From Larix kaempferi (lineage: Eukaryota > Streptophyta > Pinopsida > Pinales > Pinaceae): a stretch of DNA of 64,000 nucleotides. The stretch covers positions 806,001 to 870,000 of the forward strand of contig BSBM01000252.1 of assembly GCA_027924585.1 (NCBI GenBank). The letters run 5' to 3'. The first letter of the stretch is position 1; each line of letters opens with the position of its first letter. Below are positions 45,764 through 56,965 of this stretch, piece by piece. The position numbers and the translations under genes were made by a program. The notes beneath the pieces were generated by a model, which was not told the DNA's origin, made no database searches, and worked only from the letters and a program-made list of their open reading frames with translations.

Positions 45764-46979
45764 CTATATAATTTGAAAATTCAATTAGTATTTAAGAATA
45801 TCATATATCAAAAAGAGATAGCATAACAACTAGCAACCAAAAAAGTCATCTAAAAACAAAAAATGGCCGGTATACATTCACTAGTTTATACCTAAAGCAA
45901 CATTTTCCATGCCAAGCATATTCTTTTGTCTATTTAATAGGTCTAATTACTTTTGGATACTAAACATAACAAGTATCATTTCATTCTTTGCTTTAAATCC
46001 ATAATCAGAGAAAATTGTCATTTAGTACTCTATTGTATAATTACCTATTTTCTTTTGAGGAAAAAAGCTACAACAGTTAGAGATAGATATAGTAAAGGAA
46101 AAATACATTTGCAAGAATTTAATGGAAATGAAAGCATGACCAAGAGAAGTAGAAAGTAATCATAAAGATGTTGAAAATTAACTTTTCAGTTCCAAAAATA
46201 GGGAAATAGAATTCACTAGATAAGAAACAAGATAATACATCAGTTAACAAGATGTACATTTTTAGATATAAAGAAGGGTTGTGATCTTTGGGGTTCAAAA
46301 ATTATCTATTGGAACTTATGTAGTCCCTAAGAATCAGGAGATTATGCATAATTAAGGGCCAATAAAATTTCACTAATCCTTCAAACAAGGCTGATAAAAA
46401 AATGACAGGATAAGCTAAGATACAACAATTTTATTAATGTCCACAAATGACAAAATAATAGGTCAATGGGACTAAAAGGTACAATCAATGGCAACTATAT
46501 ACTAGGAGTGTCTAGAACACTCTAAGAGCTAAAATGTTATAGAAGTACAAGAGATATGAATAACAATAAAAGAAAGTAAAGAGCAAAAGCTAGGAAAATA
46601 CAATGAGCCATGCCCTAGCTCAATGTCAAAACACATAATGTCCCCATTTTCGAGTTCCCTTGCTCTGTAGTCGGAGATGACTTTATGGGTTTACGTCATC
46701 TTGATCAAAGGGGTAATTTCAAATTTGATGTTACTGATGAGCTCAGATGGTTTGGAGGAGTTATATGATGCTTTCAGAGGTCCAAGTATCATCTTTCATC
46801 ATTGAGATCACTCATGTGCAGTCAGATTTTGATTTTGATGCATTTCCACTGTTTCCGTAAACTAGGAGTATTATTGAGCATTATTTAATGGATTTCACTA
46901 AGGTTGTCATTTTAATGAATTATCTAAGAGGGGTACCTTGGTGTAATAGCTCATAGGAACCGGGAAGAAGAGTTTTAAA
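45764..46979. other. DDI1 intron, no gene recognised
   Basis: AT-rich. A segment near 46430-46500 resembles 29240-29330, indicating a shared dispersed repeat. From about 46630 the base composition rises, suggesting another unidentified repeat. Confidence 0.4.
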
Positions 46980-48480
46980 TGTTGGGAGTATGAAAAGTGA
47001 CTTTCAATGCCCAAAAACATATTAAAATGAAATAAATCACTTTTTGGGAGTAAAAGGACTTAATAAATTAATAAAGTGACAATGACTTTATAAAGTCACT
47101 TTAATTAATTAATTGAGCAGGAAAAAGGTAAAAGTGGTCCAAAAAGGTAAAATGAGCTTAAAAGGGAAAATCAACCCCTCTCTCATTCATTCATGAATAT
47201 TTTCTCAAAATTGATTTTTGGAGAGTTCTTGTGGCTTTTGGCTCTTGGGACAAAGACCCTAAGAGAACATCGGTTTCGGTGGTGAAACTATCCACCCTAG
47301 CTGCTTGTGAGAGGGGAGATCACTCAATTCTCTTCATTGCACTTCATTGCTGTAAAGGAGGAACACGTTACCAACAGATTTGCAAGAATTTGTGGAAAAT
47401 TTCAGTTGTTGAAGAGGGCACACTTGTCCATGAGGACGCACTGGGTTTGGAGGTAACTAAGGTTCAAGGCAGTCATCTTCTTGACCATTTCTTCTGTTCA
47501 CTGCCAAGAAGGAAGACGACTTACTCTATTTGGCTGAGATCTAAAGTGGGCGACTTCAGTTCTGAGTTGTGGCTGCTAGAGGGGGTAAACTCATCATTGG
47601 GAGAAAGCGCAGACATCCGCGGAGAATTAGAGTTGTTTTACTGCTGTTATTGCTTGCAAATAGACTGATTTAGAGGACTGGGTGCATTCCCTTGCTCCTA
47701 CAGGCTGCCGGCATCAACCCACAGCCAAATCATGGCACAAACAGAGGACTGGACATTGCCAAAGGTAGCTGCAAGTCAACAGTAGTCTACAGGACAGAAG
47801 TTATAACTTAAGCATATTTGTCTCAAGGTACCATCTCCTTATTTACAGCTGATAGAAAATATTAAGAGATGTTTTAAGACTGCTGTTATAATTCTGAAGT
47901 AGTCGTTGTCATTTTTCTCCAACAAATCAGATGGTGGTGGCTGTAAGTTACTGCTGTTAGTAGTTGTTTGAAGCTCCTATCTTTGTGGTGTAATTTCCTT
48001 GGCTTTAAATGCACTTAGTTGTATTGTGGTGTGTATATGTCATGGCCCATTGTAATAATGAATTAGAACTGAAATCTAAACTCCAAAAACAGTTACCAAA
48101 AACACACAAACAGAGTCAGCCACATCCTACAGGGGTATTCTAGCAGAGTTTGCCACCTGTTTGACAAAAGGGCTGAACCAAAGCACTAAAATAACAGCTG
48201 TAAATGTGAATTCATACCAGCAGAAGTGAGAGGTGGGCGTTTCAAGGGTGTTATGGCAATTGCAGCCTAATTGTTTGTTAAAAGTCCAGAACCAGATAGC
48301 ACCTTACAGCAGCAGTACACTCAAAACATATACCATCTGACAGTGAGGGAATCTTACAGTGAGGGGATCTTAATGTTAAGGCAGTTTTAACAAAGTGTTT
48401 GTCAAAAGTCCTAAACCAAATTACCCAAGCAGTTAACACAAAAATCAGTCAGATCTAGCAAGGGTCATTACACAACATCA
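46980..48480 (+). mobile_element. Copia-like LTR, right limit approximate
   Basis: It starts TGTTGGGAGTATGAAAAGTG. It has the ACTTTATAAAGTCACTTT word near 47087 shared with the copia-like LTR at 61781 and a TTTGTCAAAAGTCC word near its end (48402), matching the end of the copia LTR at 18800. No primer site follows. A 145-codon frame at 47231-47668 resembles no protein and is treated as chance. Confidence 0.5.
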
Positions 48481-48789
48481 TAAGTGGAAATAAAAGTAGA
48501 CGAAGAGAAGAGGGAGAAGAGGCATCCTTGTCCTCATCAATGACTGTGAAGCAACCAATCCAAAGCATGATGATGTTGCCCACAGAGTGCTGACGAGGCC
48601 TGGTTGTACAACCTTAAAAGGAACAATGGAGAAAGAAGACTTGTCTCTCCAACATCAGATCCCAATGGGAAGAATCTCATGATGGACCTCTAGCTACTCA
48701 AGTTGACCTAGGAGGCCATACTCTATTGGTGCTAGATCCAAGTCAACGGTCTTGTAGAATTGACATGTTTTCCAACCATGCAAAGGGTG

Positions 48790-50966
48790 TAAATTAACAA
48801 TTAGCTCTTTCAGTATGCAATTTAACAAGAGAATCTTCTGATGCAGGTACTGTGTCATAACTCCAATCCATTTGGATGGAGCCCCCTAGATCAGCAACCC
48901 ATTTTCTCGAAAGGAGCATGCCCCACTTGTCAAGTACATCAATCACTAGGATATCCATGACGATGTGGATGTCAAGGTACTTACCCAATTTTACAGGTAT
49001 ATTCAGAATGATGCCAATCACATCAACTTGTCTGGAATCCATGGCACAAACATTCGAATATGGTCTAGTGATCTTCAGATTCAATTTTTCCATAACCTTT
49101 CTGGTCATAATATTTGATTAGGCCCCAGAGTACAACATACAGTTGTGTAGAAGAAGACCATTTATCATCAGTGATACATAAAAGGGTGGGTGATCTTCTT
49201 TACTTGAGTCCATAATATGTAGGACAACTAGGGGATCTTTCTCATCAGTTTTCTTTAGAAGAGGGGCTCTTACTTTAGGTTGTTCATGATTAATCTCTTT
49301 AGGAGGATCAATGACATTCATTAACTTTTCCCTTTGACAAGGGATCTTAATGGCTTATGTGGCAGGGATCAAAACTTTAGCCAACTCAAACCATTTACCT
49401 AAATCAATATCAACAGGAACAAAGTTAGGATTATGTAGAGTTATTACCTTTGGTACATATTGTTGTTTGGCTTTAGGGGCTCCAGCATAATCCCTCCTCT
49501 GATAGGTAAGTCCTTTGTATTTAGGCATTTCTTTAATCTGCTCCGGAGTAGGCATTTCACCATAAACTTTAGCTAGTTTATCTTTCTCTTGACTATGCTC
49601 TCTAGCTTGATTCCATGTTTCTTTAGAGAGGGGGTGAACATGTCCTATTGTGTTGATGAACTCAGGCTCGCTTGTAAAAACATCACTACTGTTGTTTCCC
49701 AGATACTCTTGTTCTAAGACTTGACAGGCTACATAGCATATAGATTCTTCATGTAATGCATCACAAGGTCTACAATATGGAGGAACTCCTTCAACCATAT
49801 TGGCAGTTTCTAGCTGATGAGGCATTCTATCATCCTAAGGAGGTCCTTTCTTCTGCCACTTATTCTTTGGAGGAAAGGTCCTTTGATTTGCATATGATCT
49901 TTCTACGGCAACCACTCTATTCTGCATTGTTTTAAGCTGAGTGACATAGTTGGCTTCCATTGCCTCCATACGTTCACTCATCTCCTTCATCTTTTTCACA
50001 GTTGGCTTCCATTGCCTCCATACGTTCACTCATCTCCTTCATCTTTTTCTCATAAGACTCTTGCATTTGATTCATGGGTGCCTTATCCTTAAGTTCATGA
50101 TGTTTATTAACAATAGCCCTTGTGAACCCAGGGATGTTTGATTTACCCGATGACTGCAAATTAAGATCAATTTTTACGGCTAAGTCTTAGGCAGCTTTCA
50201 AAGTTCCTGGTTCTTTATCCATTAGCATGAATATGATTTCTCCACTTAATGGCTCCATATAGTAAACTAAAATAGATTTATCAGTGGACTTGAAGTTGGC
50301 ATGAAAACTAGCAACCAAATCTCTGAATTTTTTATTGAACTCCTCCATTGTTTCATTTTCATTTATTCGGATAGAGTGGAGGACATTCAAAAGGTGGCGT
50401 GGCTCTTTCTTTTCTCCCCACCTCTCTATGAAACCTTTGGTCAAAGCATCATAAGAGTCATAGGTATTGTCAACCAATCCTAAGAACCACTCAGATGCAT
50501 CATCTTCTAATGATAAGGAAAAAAGCCTCATGTAGACATCATCATGTTGTTGGGCATGGGTTCGGCACCAGATCGGGTTCCTAGCAAACTTTTGAAGGTG
50601 GACTGTTGCCGAGATGGCATTATTGCCTTGAAATGTAGGTAACTTTTCAATAGCTCTCTCAAGGAGCTCATGTGGATATCCTACAATCTGAGTGAGGTTA
50701 AGGGGTTTGAAAATTTTATCCATCGGAGACAAATCTTTATTTGAACTAGAGTTACTAAACAAAAACTGGAAGTCTAAGAGGGACTAAGATCCTAAATGTT
50801 CAAGGACCCTACGAGAAGTAAGTCTAGCATGCATCCTTCGATAAACCCTTTCAGGTTCAGGAATGAAGCTAACTAAATCGTTAGAGGTTCTTCTTGTAGA
50901 ATACTTGATTGTGTTATTTGACAGTGGAGTCGCCAGGTGGATCGAGTGAATCTCATATTTGATCAA
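48790..50966 (-). pseudogene. Ty3-type gag and protease, multiply broken
   Basis: Reading right to left: a gag start region (FIPEPERVYRRMHARL near 50850); the capsid segment from 50762 (QIVGYPHELLERAIEKLPTF, DVYMRLFSLSLEDDASEWF, FIERWGE); a coiled, methionine-rich linker; a Cys/His finger (YCRPCDALHEESICYVAC near 49740); and a retropepsin (48794-49321) ending GMLLSRKWV and LGGSIQMD. Damage includes stops between 50966 and 50762, a 52-bp tandem duplication shifting the frame at 49949-50050, catalytic DSGA changed to YSGA near 49120, and a stop just after it. Nothing recognisable as reverse transcriptase follows to the left. Confidence 0.88.
49949..50050. repeat. 52-bp tandem duplication inside gag pseudogene
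   Basis: GTTGGCTTCCATTGCCTCCA begins at 49949 and again at 50001, and the copies agree over 49 bases. As 52 is not a multiple of three, the duplication shifts the frame. Confidence 0.95.
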
Positions 50967-51030
50967 CTAGACACACCAAAAGGTAAAAAACAAAAAGAAG
51001 CTAAAAAGTCGTAACCAGGGATAGAAGATT

Positions 51031-51050
51031 GATCCCCGGCAACAGCACCA
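51031..51050 (-). promoter_or_regulatory. Primer-binding site of the minus-strand Ty3 element
   Basis: The minus strand reads TGGTGCTGTTGCCGGGGATC, four bases after the LTR end. It is a typical plant Ty3-type primer site. Confidence 0.8.
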
Positions 51051-54000
51051 AAAATGTTGTCGCCGGATTGTGCACCTGGTCAATGCAGCAGAAATCTTTA
51101 CTACTGCTCGGTGTGCCCTTGGGGGCAAGTCTCGAGTCAAGGCTGTCACCTGATCTTGCCTCCTCCGTTTAGGCCAACTCCTAACTGAAGCCAAGGGGGG
51201 TAGGCCCTATGGAATGTTTCTAAGCTTAATTAGAATGTTTTAGAAAATTAATTATGGATGTTTCCTAGGAGTTTTAGGGGGTTTGATTACAAAAGTCCAA
51301 GTTTGTTTGCAAAAACGGTTTTAAAGAGATGCTTTCAATAGTAGAAAATACAAGACCACCAATATATAAAGATACAACAACAGTTTACTGGTATTAAGCA
51401 AAATATGAAATGATTGTATTTGTGGACCAATGCTAAATGGAGTCAATACATAAAAGCTACCACTGAAAGGGAAATTTTTGCAGATGTCTCTTGGTTGATT
51501 TTAAATTATTAAAGGTTTGAAGTTTGTTACAGGAAAAGGGGAAACTCCAAAGATACCGTGAGGTACAAGGAGCAATGTCCGAAAATTGAATTAAAGTGGC
51601 TCCTCACGAAGACGTGTGGGCTGGAATGGAGTCTCTAGGGCGGTGTTCAACACTACACCAACAAGGGTGTAGCCTAACTATGCCCTGAGGTCGCCTCCCA
51701 GTTGTTCCTACTTCTTATGAGAAATTTGCCCATGCAAAACTCAATAAACTTAGTGTTGGATTTTTACTATGTGAGGGGTTGTTACTTTTATTAAGATGAG
51801 TTATTAATTAAAATGTGAAAATTTAAAGAATGGTTACAACTCTTTCTAATTTCCCGCGGGACCAGACAAATGCTTGCAAGGGGAAAGAGCATACTTTGAG
51901 TTATAAACCAAATGTTTATTTCGATTTACTTGCAGAAGAAAAATAACTGAAACAAAAATGTTATGCTAATTACTACAGGAAAAGAGTCTCTTTTCTGATC
52001 ATCCAATCACGTACTTAGGCAAAGCCCTTTATGTGATGGCGAGAGCATACTTCGGGAAAGCAATGTCGATTCGTTACTATTAATCTACTTTGCGAAATGA
52101 AATAAAATAAAAGTAGAAATGAATTATTTGTAAGTATACAATCCTGCAGTGAAACGTGTTTTGTGTGTTTGTGTTTCGTTAGAAAAATTCACACCATGAA
52201 AATTAAAGCTGCAAATCCCCCCAGGGGGGATGGGGTGTGGGAACTGTGTAGCCCACTTGCTCTCGTTTAAAAGATATTATAATACTTGCTCAAAGAAACT
52301 ATCGCTTAGTCCATTTAAACTTGGATCTACGGGCTTACAATTTAATAGAATGAAATACAAGTAAAATGGGGTCCACGGAGAGTCTTTTTGGCACTTTCTG
52401 AAGAAAATTTGTCAGAAATTCCTTCTCTTTTCTCTTTAACCTGCTAAAAACCAGCGAACTAAAAATGCAAAGTTAGTGGGCTAAATATACATAAATGCAC
52501 AAAAATTTACAAAGTTCATACTAGGAAAAATTGGGAAACTTTTGTATGCTTCAAGTATGAAACCTATAGATCTTGATCTAGCTTTTAAAGTAAAGAATGA
52601 AGCTCCTCTAGATCTGATTTTTTTATGCTTAATAAAAGAAGATATTTGGTTTGCAAAAATATAGATCTATCTTTTACTAAACTAAAGCAACAAGTAACCA
52701 ATAGATATTTGAAAATAGAGAGATAATAGAAGGAAACCCTCAAGCCCAAGCTTGATATTAGAAGAAGATGAAGAAGGGGAATTTGTGGACAAGAAACTTG
52801 TAGATCCGAAGCTTGAAAATGATGAGAGAGGGTGGATGCAACCTAGCTCCAAACTCCCTTCACCTTGAGGCTTCCTGCAAAGCTTACACAAATCTCAAAC
52901 AAGCAAGATTAAAACTAGTATGTTCATGAATCAAAACAAAGAGAATAATCGTACAACCCAATACTAATATTACTCTTTAAAATCTTGAAAGCATAAAACA
53001 AACAAATTGACAACCGCAAATGCTTGTTCCAAAATAGCTAGATCTAAACATTAACTTGCATAAAGAAGAAATCTTAGAAAGATGTCACCTCAAGAATTAG
53101 CACATGCATGGAACAAAAGCCACAATAGACCTCCAAAGTCTTCAATCTTATTACTCAAAAGAAACTTCACATGTTATAGGAGCAGAGGTTCTATGCCTTC
53201 ATATCATGAAAAAATGAGGAAGCAAGACCTCGCTTAAATAGAGATTGAGAGAGTGAAGGGCGAATTCATGGAGAGGGGGTGTGATATCTCATGATCCAAT
53301 CCTTGATTGACCTTTGGTTGATACTCTATCTCATGGGATGGCTGCCACCTAATAGAGGCACCTTCCTTCCACATTGTAAACATCTCCTAAACAATGGAAT
53401 GTTGCCACATAAGAGAAGTCGCCCAAGAGAGGAGAGGGAGCACTTCTCTCATGAAGACAAGTCGACTTCTCCAATCCCTTGATTTGTGTGATTGAGAGTG
53501 GGTGGGTTGCCACATAAGAGAGGCGCCCCCACTCAAACCTTGAGATCTCCACCATCTAATACGGAGTTGCCACATTACACAACTACACTTCACATGGATG
53601 ATGGGATATGCGCCCCTCTAATCCTCACGTGGAGTATGGCACATCCCAAAACCATGTCATTTGACTTTTAACATATGCTTTACTCACTTTGTTAAGTCGC
53701 ATTCCTCATGTGACAAGTTGCTGCCTCAATTTGCACATGCTAATTGCCATTTTTTAATATATTTTTTTTTTATATTATGGTGCAATTTGTCGCGTTGTTA
53801 GCATTTACTTGTTTTGTCGCCTCTTTAGGAAAAAATGCTCTGAGCGATGATTTAATCACTCGAAACATAGGAGAATAGGGTCCCAGGATAAAGAGGATGC
53901 TCTGAGTGTGAAAACGAGCATCCCCACGCCAAAATCCACTTCTAGACCATACTTTTATTACAATTTGAAATTTTCCATTTAAGCCATTAAAAAATGGTCT

Positions 54001-54149
54001 AATTTTACAGAGAAAAAAAAATTATTTTTGTCGGAATGAAGTCAAACTCCTAGGGGACCTAGTGCATGTCCATACGACTTAGTATTGATGGCTAGCATGT
54101 TAAAAATACATAGAAACATAGGCTTTAATTACCTCCTAAGGTTCCTGGG

Positions 54150-54551
54150 TTGGCAGGTGTGGGAAGAGTCCTTCTTGACTCCGATGGAAACAAAAAGAAA
54201 AATTATGCTTGGGGAATTGGCAGGAGGACTAATAATGAGGCGGAATGGCTCGCTTTGATCAAAGGAATGGAAATTGCCAGGAATGACAATGTCAAGGATC
54301 TAGTGGCCCTCGGAGACTCCATGCTGGTAATTAGGGAAGCTAGATCTCTGGCTAAAAATCGAAAGAAACCTGTCTCCAAACTTCAACATCTTTTCACTTA
54401 CGTGGCTAAGGAATTTAACTCCATCTCCTTTCTCCATGTCTTGAGAAACAACAATAAGGAAGCAGACAACATGGCAAACATTGGTGTTGGATTGGATTGT
54501 GGTTTGGCGATCATTAATTGTCTTAGCATTGTCATTAACTGGGTCCCTTAG
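54150..54551 (+). pseudogene. LINE RNase H domain, 5'-truncated
   Basis: The frame reads GVGRVLLDSDGN, then NNEAEWLALIKGMEIA, VALGDSMLVI and NNKEADNMANIG. These carry the second to fourth catalytic acidic residues (E in NNEAE, D in GDS, D in EAD) of type I RNase H, as found at the C-terminus of several plant L1-type LINEs. The first catalytic Asp lies upstream of the truncation. The frame ends at 54551. Confidence 0.85.
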
Positions 54552-54954
54552 CCCCCTCTCTGGTTTGCTTATGATCCCTTTGTTCCTCATGACCTCTTTC
54601 ATGGTTTGGGTTCTAAATTCCCACCCCTCAAACTATACAAACATTAAATTTTCGTTTTGGAGTTATGGCAAGATTGCCTTGGGATCCTCCTCCCCGTCTC
54701 GATCCTCTCCAGCGTCCCCCTGGCACACTTGGCGCCCTCACCCTTCTGCTCCCACCTGCCTCACATCCGTGTATTCAATGGCACCACCCTTCAATCTGCC
54801 TTATATCATGCTCCAAGGTGGTAAGCCCGACATATTGCATGCTCACTCTGCTGAAAATTGGGCTTGTCTGAATTTTCCGAAGTCGTTAGCCATTTGGGTT
54901 AGTAAGTTATGTCCTCTCTGGACAAGTATGGAGGATAACCAGAGTATTGTCTGA

Positions 54955-55667
54955 ACCTTTCCTCGCTGCAGTGTCGTCGCTGCAGGAAGCAACTCCAGGA
55001 AAATTCAGGGGGGGTTGGAACAAAGCGGTATCTCTCAGCCTTTGACGTAGTTCAGGGGCAAGGGAATGGTGGTTCTGGGCAAGCTCGAGGTGGTTTGGCG
55101 CAGAATTTCCTTCGTGGTCTCTCCAGGGTGGATGAGCCGGGGAATGGTAGAAATTGGGTGCCTCTTGAGTTAGGCACCGGTCAGAGTATGGGCGGTTCAG
55201 TGCAGCATTCCGCTCGTGGACTCTCCAACGAACCTGGCAATGGAAAAATTTGGACACCTCTTGATTTGGGCACCAGCCAGTGCATGGGCGGTGCAGTGCA
55301 ACTTTCTGCTCATGGACATTCCAGTGAACCTGGCAGTGGAAAGAATTGGGCTTCCCCACATGGACAGGAAAATGGGTTTATCAATCTGGAGTCACCGCAT
55401 GGACAGGACAGTCCGTCTTCTAAGGTTCTATCTCACGTATTGGAGCTGGAAAATCAATGGCTCAAGGGTGAAAACTTTGATAAAAAAAAAGCAATTTCAC
55501 ATCTCGCCACCTGCGTCCAAATCACCACTTCTGAAATTCGCAATCGCTGTAGCAAATTAAAAGAGTACTTTGATGTGCTTGTTGGAAAACTGGAAAATGG
55601 TTGCCCCTGTTCAACCGATATCAGCACCCAGATTAGTTCTCTGCACAACAAATTTGAAATTGGTTGA
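54955..55667 (+). CDS. Second ORF in the LINE 3' part, with 32-residue repeats
   Basis: An open frame without a clear ATG spans roughly 54955 to the stop at 55667. It contains repeats of EPGNG(R/K).W.PL(E/D)LGT.Q.MGG(S/A)VQ.SA with an exact period of 96 bp (55134, 55230, 55326). After these comes a hydrophilic, helix-prone C-terminus (SEIRNRCSKLKEYFDVLVGKL). A frame continuing to 55767 follows after a shift. This is downstream of the RNase H domain, where plant LINEs normally have only 3' untranslated sequence. It could be a separate ORF or part of a chimeric insertion. Function unknown. Confidence 0.45.
55134..55370. repeat. 96-bp minisatellite within LINE ORF
   Basis: GAGCCGGGGAATGG, GAACCTGGCAATGG and GAACCTGGCAGTGG start units at 55134, 55230 and 55326. 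The third unit is partial. Confidence 0.88.
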
Positions 55668-56611
55668 AGCAAAGATAGACGGCATGAAGTCTGATAGCAA
55701 CGCTGAAGAGAACGTTGGACCAGTGAATGGAAGCAAGGAGAAGAGAGGCCATCAGTTTTTTGTTTGACATTTCATGTTTTTTCCTAAACTTCTTGGTTAA
55801 GTCCTTTTTGTAATGGCTCAATGAAGCTAGTCGACTTTCTTTCTTCTTGATATGTATTTCTTTTGTTGTCTTCTGCTAGGAAAGTTTGTAAGGATCCATA
55901 GTTGTCGTAGAATTAAGATAGTATATGACAGGCAAAGACTGGAACTGGATGAGCTTGCTATGACAGCTCTCCATTTTTGGGAACAGTCTTCTCGACTATA
56001 TTTTGTAACTTCGCTTCATTTTTTAATATAAAAGCTCATCACTCGTTCTTGTAAAAAAAAAATAACCTCCTAAGGTTCGACCACCATGGAAAATACTCTA
56101 GCTTTGGAGGTGTGAGTGAAAAACTCAGGTATTATATGCCATTGAAGCACAACGCATAATTCCTAGGGAAAAAACACTCTAGAGTATCCCCTTGATAACT
56201 AAACCTAAAGTAGGCCAAGCCTTTTACAAAAGTATCATGCTTAGACCAACTTATTACAATTCCCCCATGGGGGTCTGGACATGCAAATTTTACAAAGGGC
56301 CAAAACTTTGGCCTGATGAACTTCTAAACTCTGGCAATGAACAATGTAAGTTGTTCAAGTCTTCTGAGGTTCACAAGGAGTCCACCTAAGTGCAACTTCG
56401 TGGACAACAGGTATATGGGTGTGAGGAGCCTCAATGAGTTTTAGTAAACCACAAAAGAAAAGATGGTTTGCTCTCCTAATCTGGGTACCTGATGGGACAT
56501 TGAATTTCGTGTACTTGGATGACTATCTCTATAGGAGGCAAGGCTTGCTTGGATGTAATGTTTTTTAACCTTAATATGACATTAACATGGCGTTTTTTCT
56601 CCAGGAATATA

Positions 56612-56630
56612 TGTGTGTGTGTGTGTGTGT
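56612..56630. repeat. (TG)n microsatellite
   Basis: Uninterrupted TG repeat of about 19 bases. Confidence 0.9.
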
Positions 56631-56639
56631 CACTCAGAA

Positions 56640-56915
56640 TTGCTATGGAGAAGAATATTGGCATTTGCAAGTTTATGGAGATTCAAAATTGGTGATAGAG
56701 TGGGTGAATGGGGCTTTCATGCTATAGAACACATCACTTTGCCCAATGTTGGATCAGATCTTATCTTGGTGGGTTACCTCAAAGATACTAGCTTTAACAG
56801 TACAAAGAACACAACATGTTGGCACTTGGCAGATTGCTTGTCTAAACAAGCACTGGATTGTTGGATTGGTATGTTGGACATGGTGGAGGATAGGGAGTGC
56901 TACGGCTCAAACTAG
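56640..56915 (+). pseudogene. RNase H-like fragment of a retroelement
   Basis: Across two frames the plus strand reads VYGDSKLVIEWVNGAF and, 150 bases later, LADCLSKQAL. They match the third strand (GDS) and the last helix (AD.LSK.AL) of plant retroelement RNase H domains. A stop and a frameshift separate them. It sits between two family-2 LTR copies and is too short to assign to an element class. Confidence 0.55.
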
Positions 56916-56965
56916 CATGTGTGATTAAATCCCAAAAGAACAATGCTAACCCAACCACAACTTAG

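Larger units (their letters stand above)
54131..56078 (+). mobile_element. 5'-truncated LINE with 14-bp target duplication
   Basis: ACCTCCTAAGGTTC occurs at 54131-54144 and 56065-56078, flanking 1920 bp that end in a poly(A) tail (about 56052-56062). The same LTR without the insertion is seen at 44570. The insert starts inside an RNase H domain, as expected from incomplete reverse transcription. Confidence 0.92.
51055..56409 (-). mobile_element. Family-2 5' LTR copy 2, split by a LINE
   Basis: The left end TGTTGTCGCC and right end GTGGACAACA form a short terminal inverted repeat. Without the insertion at 54145-56064 and one duplicate the LTR is about 3.4 kb. The minus-strand promoter CTATTTAAG is near 53240. 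The R/U5 end has the CCTTGGCTTC...GGCCTAAACGGAGG and CTTGCCCCCAAGGG words shared with the plus-oriented copy ending at 8801. The gag pseudogene follows the primer site, so this is the 5' LTR. Confidence 0.75.

Noticed and set aside
47231-47668. 145-codon open frame
   Set aside because: It lies within a copia-like LTR, begins without family context and resembles no known protein.
54481-54954. 157-codon frame following the LINE RNase H
   Set aside because: It overlaps the RNase H end in another frame, is Ser/Pro/Leu-rich with no motif, and two frames are equally open. It is not reported as a gene.
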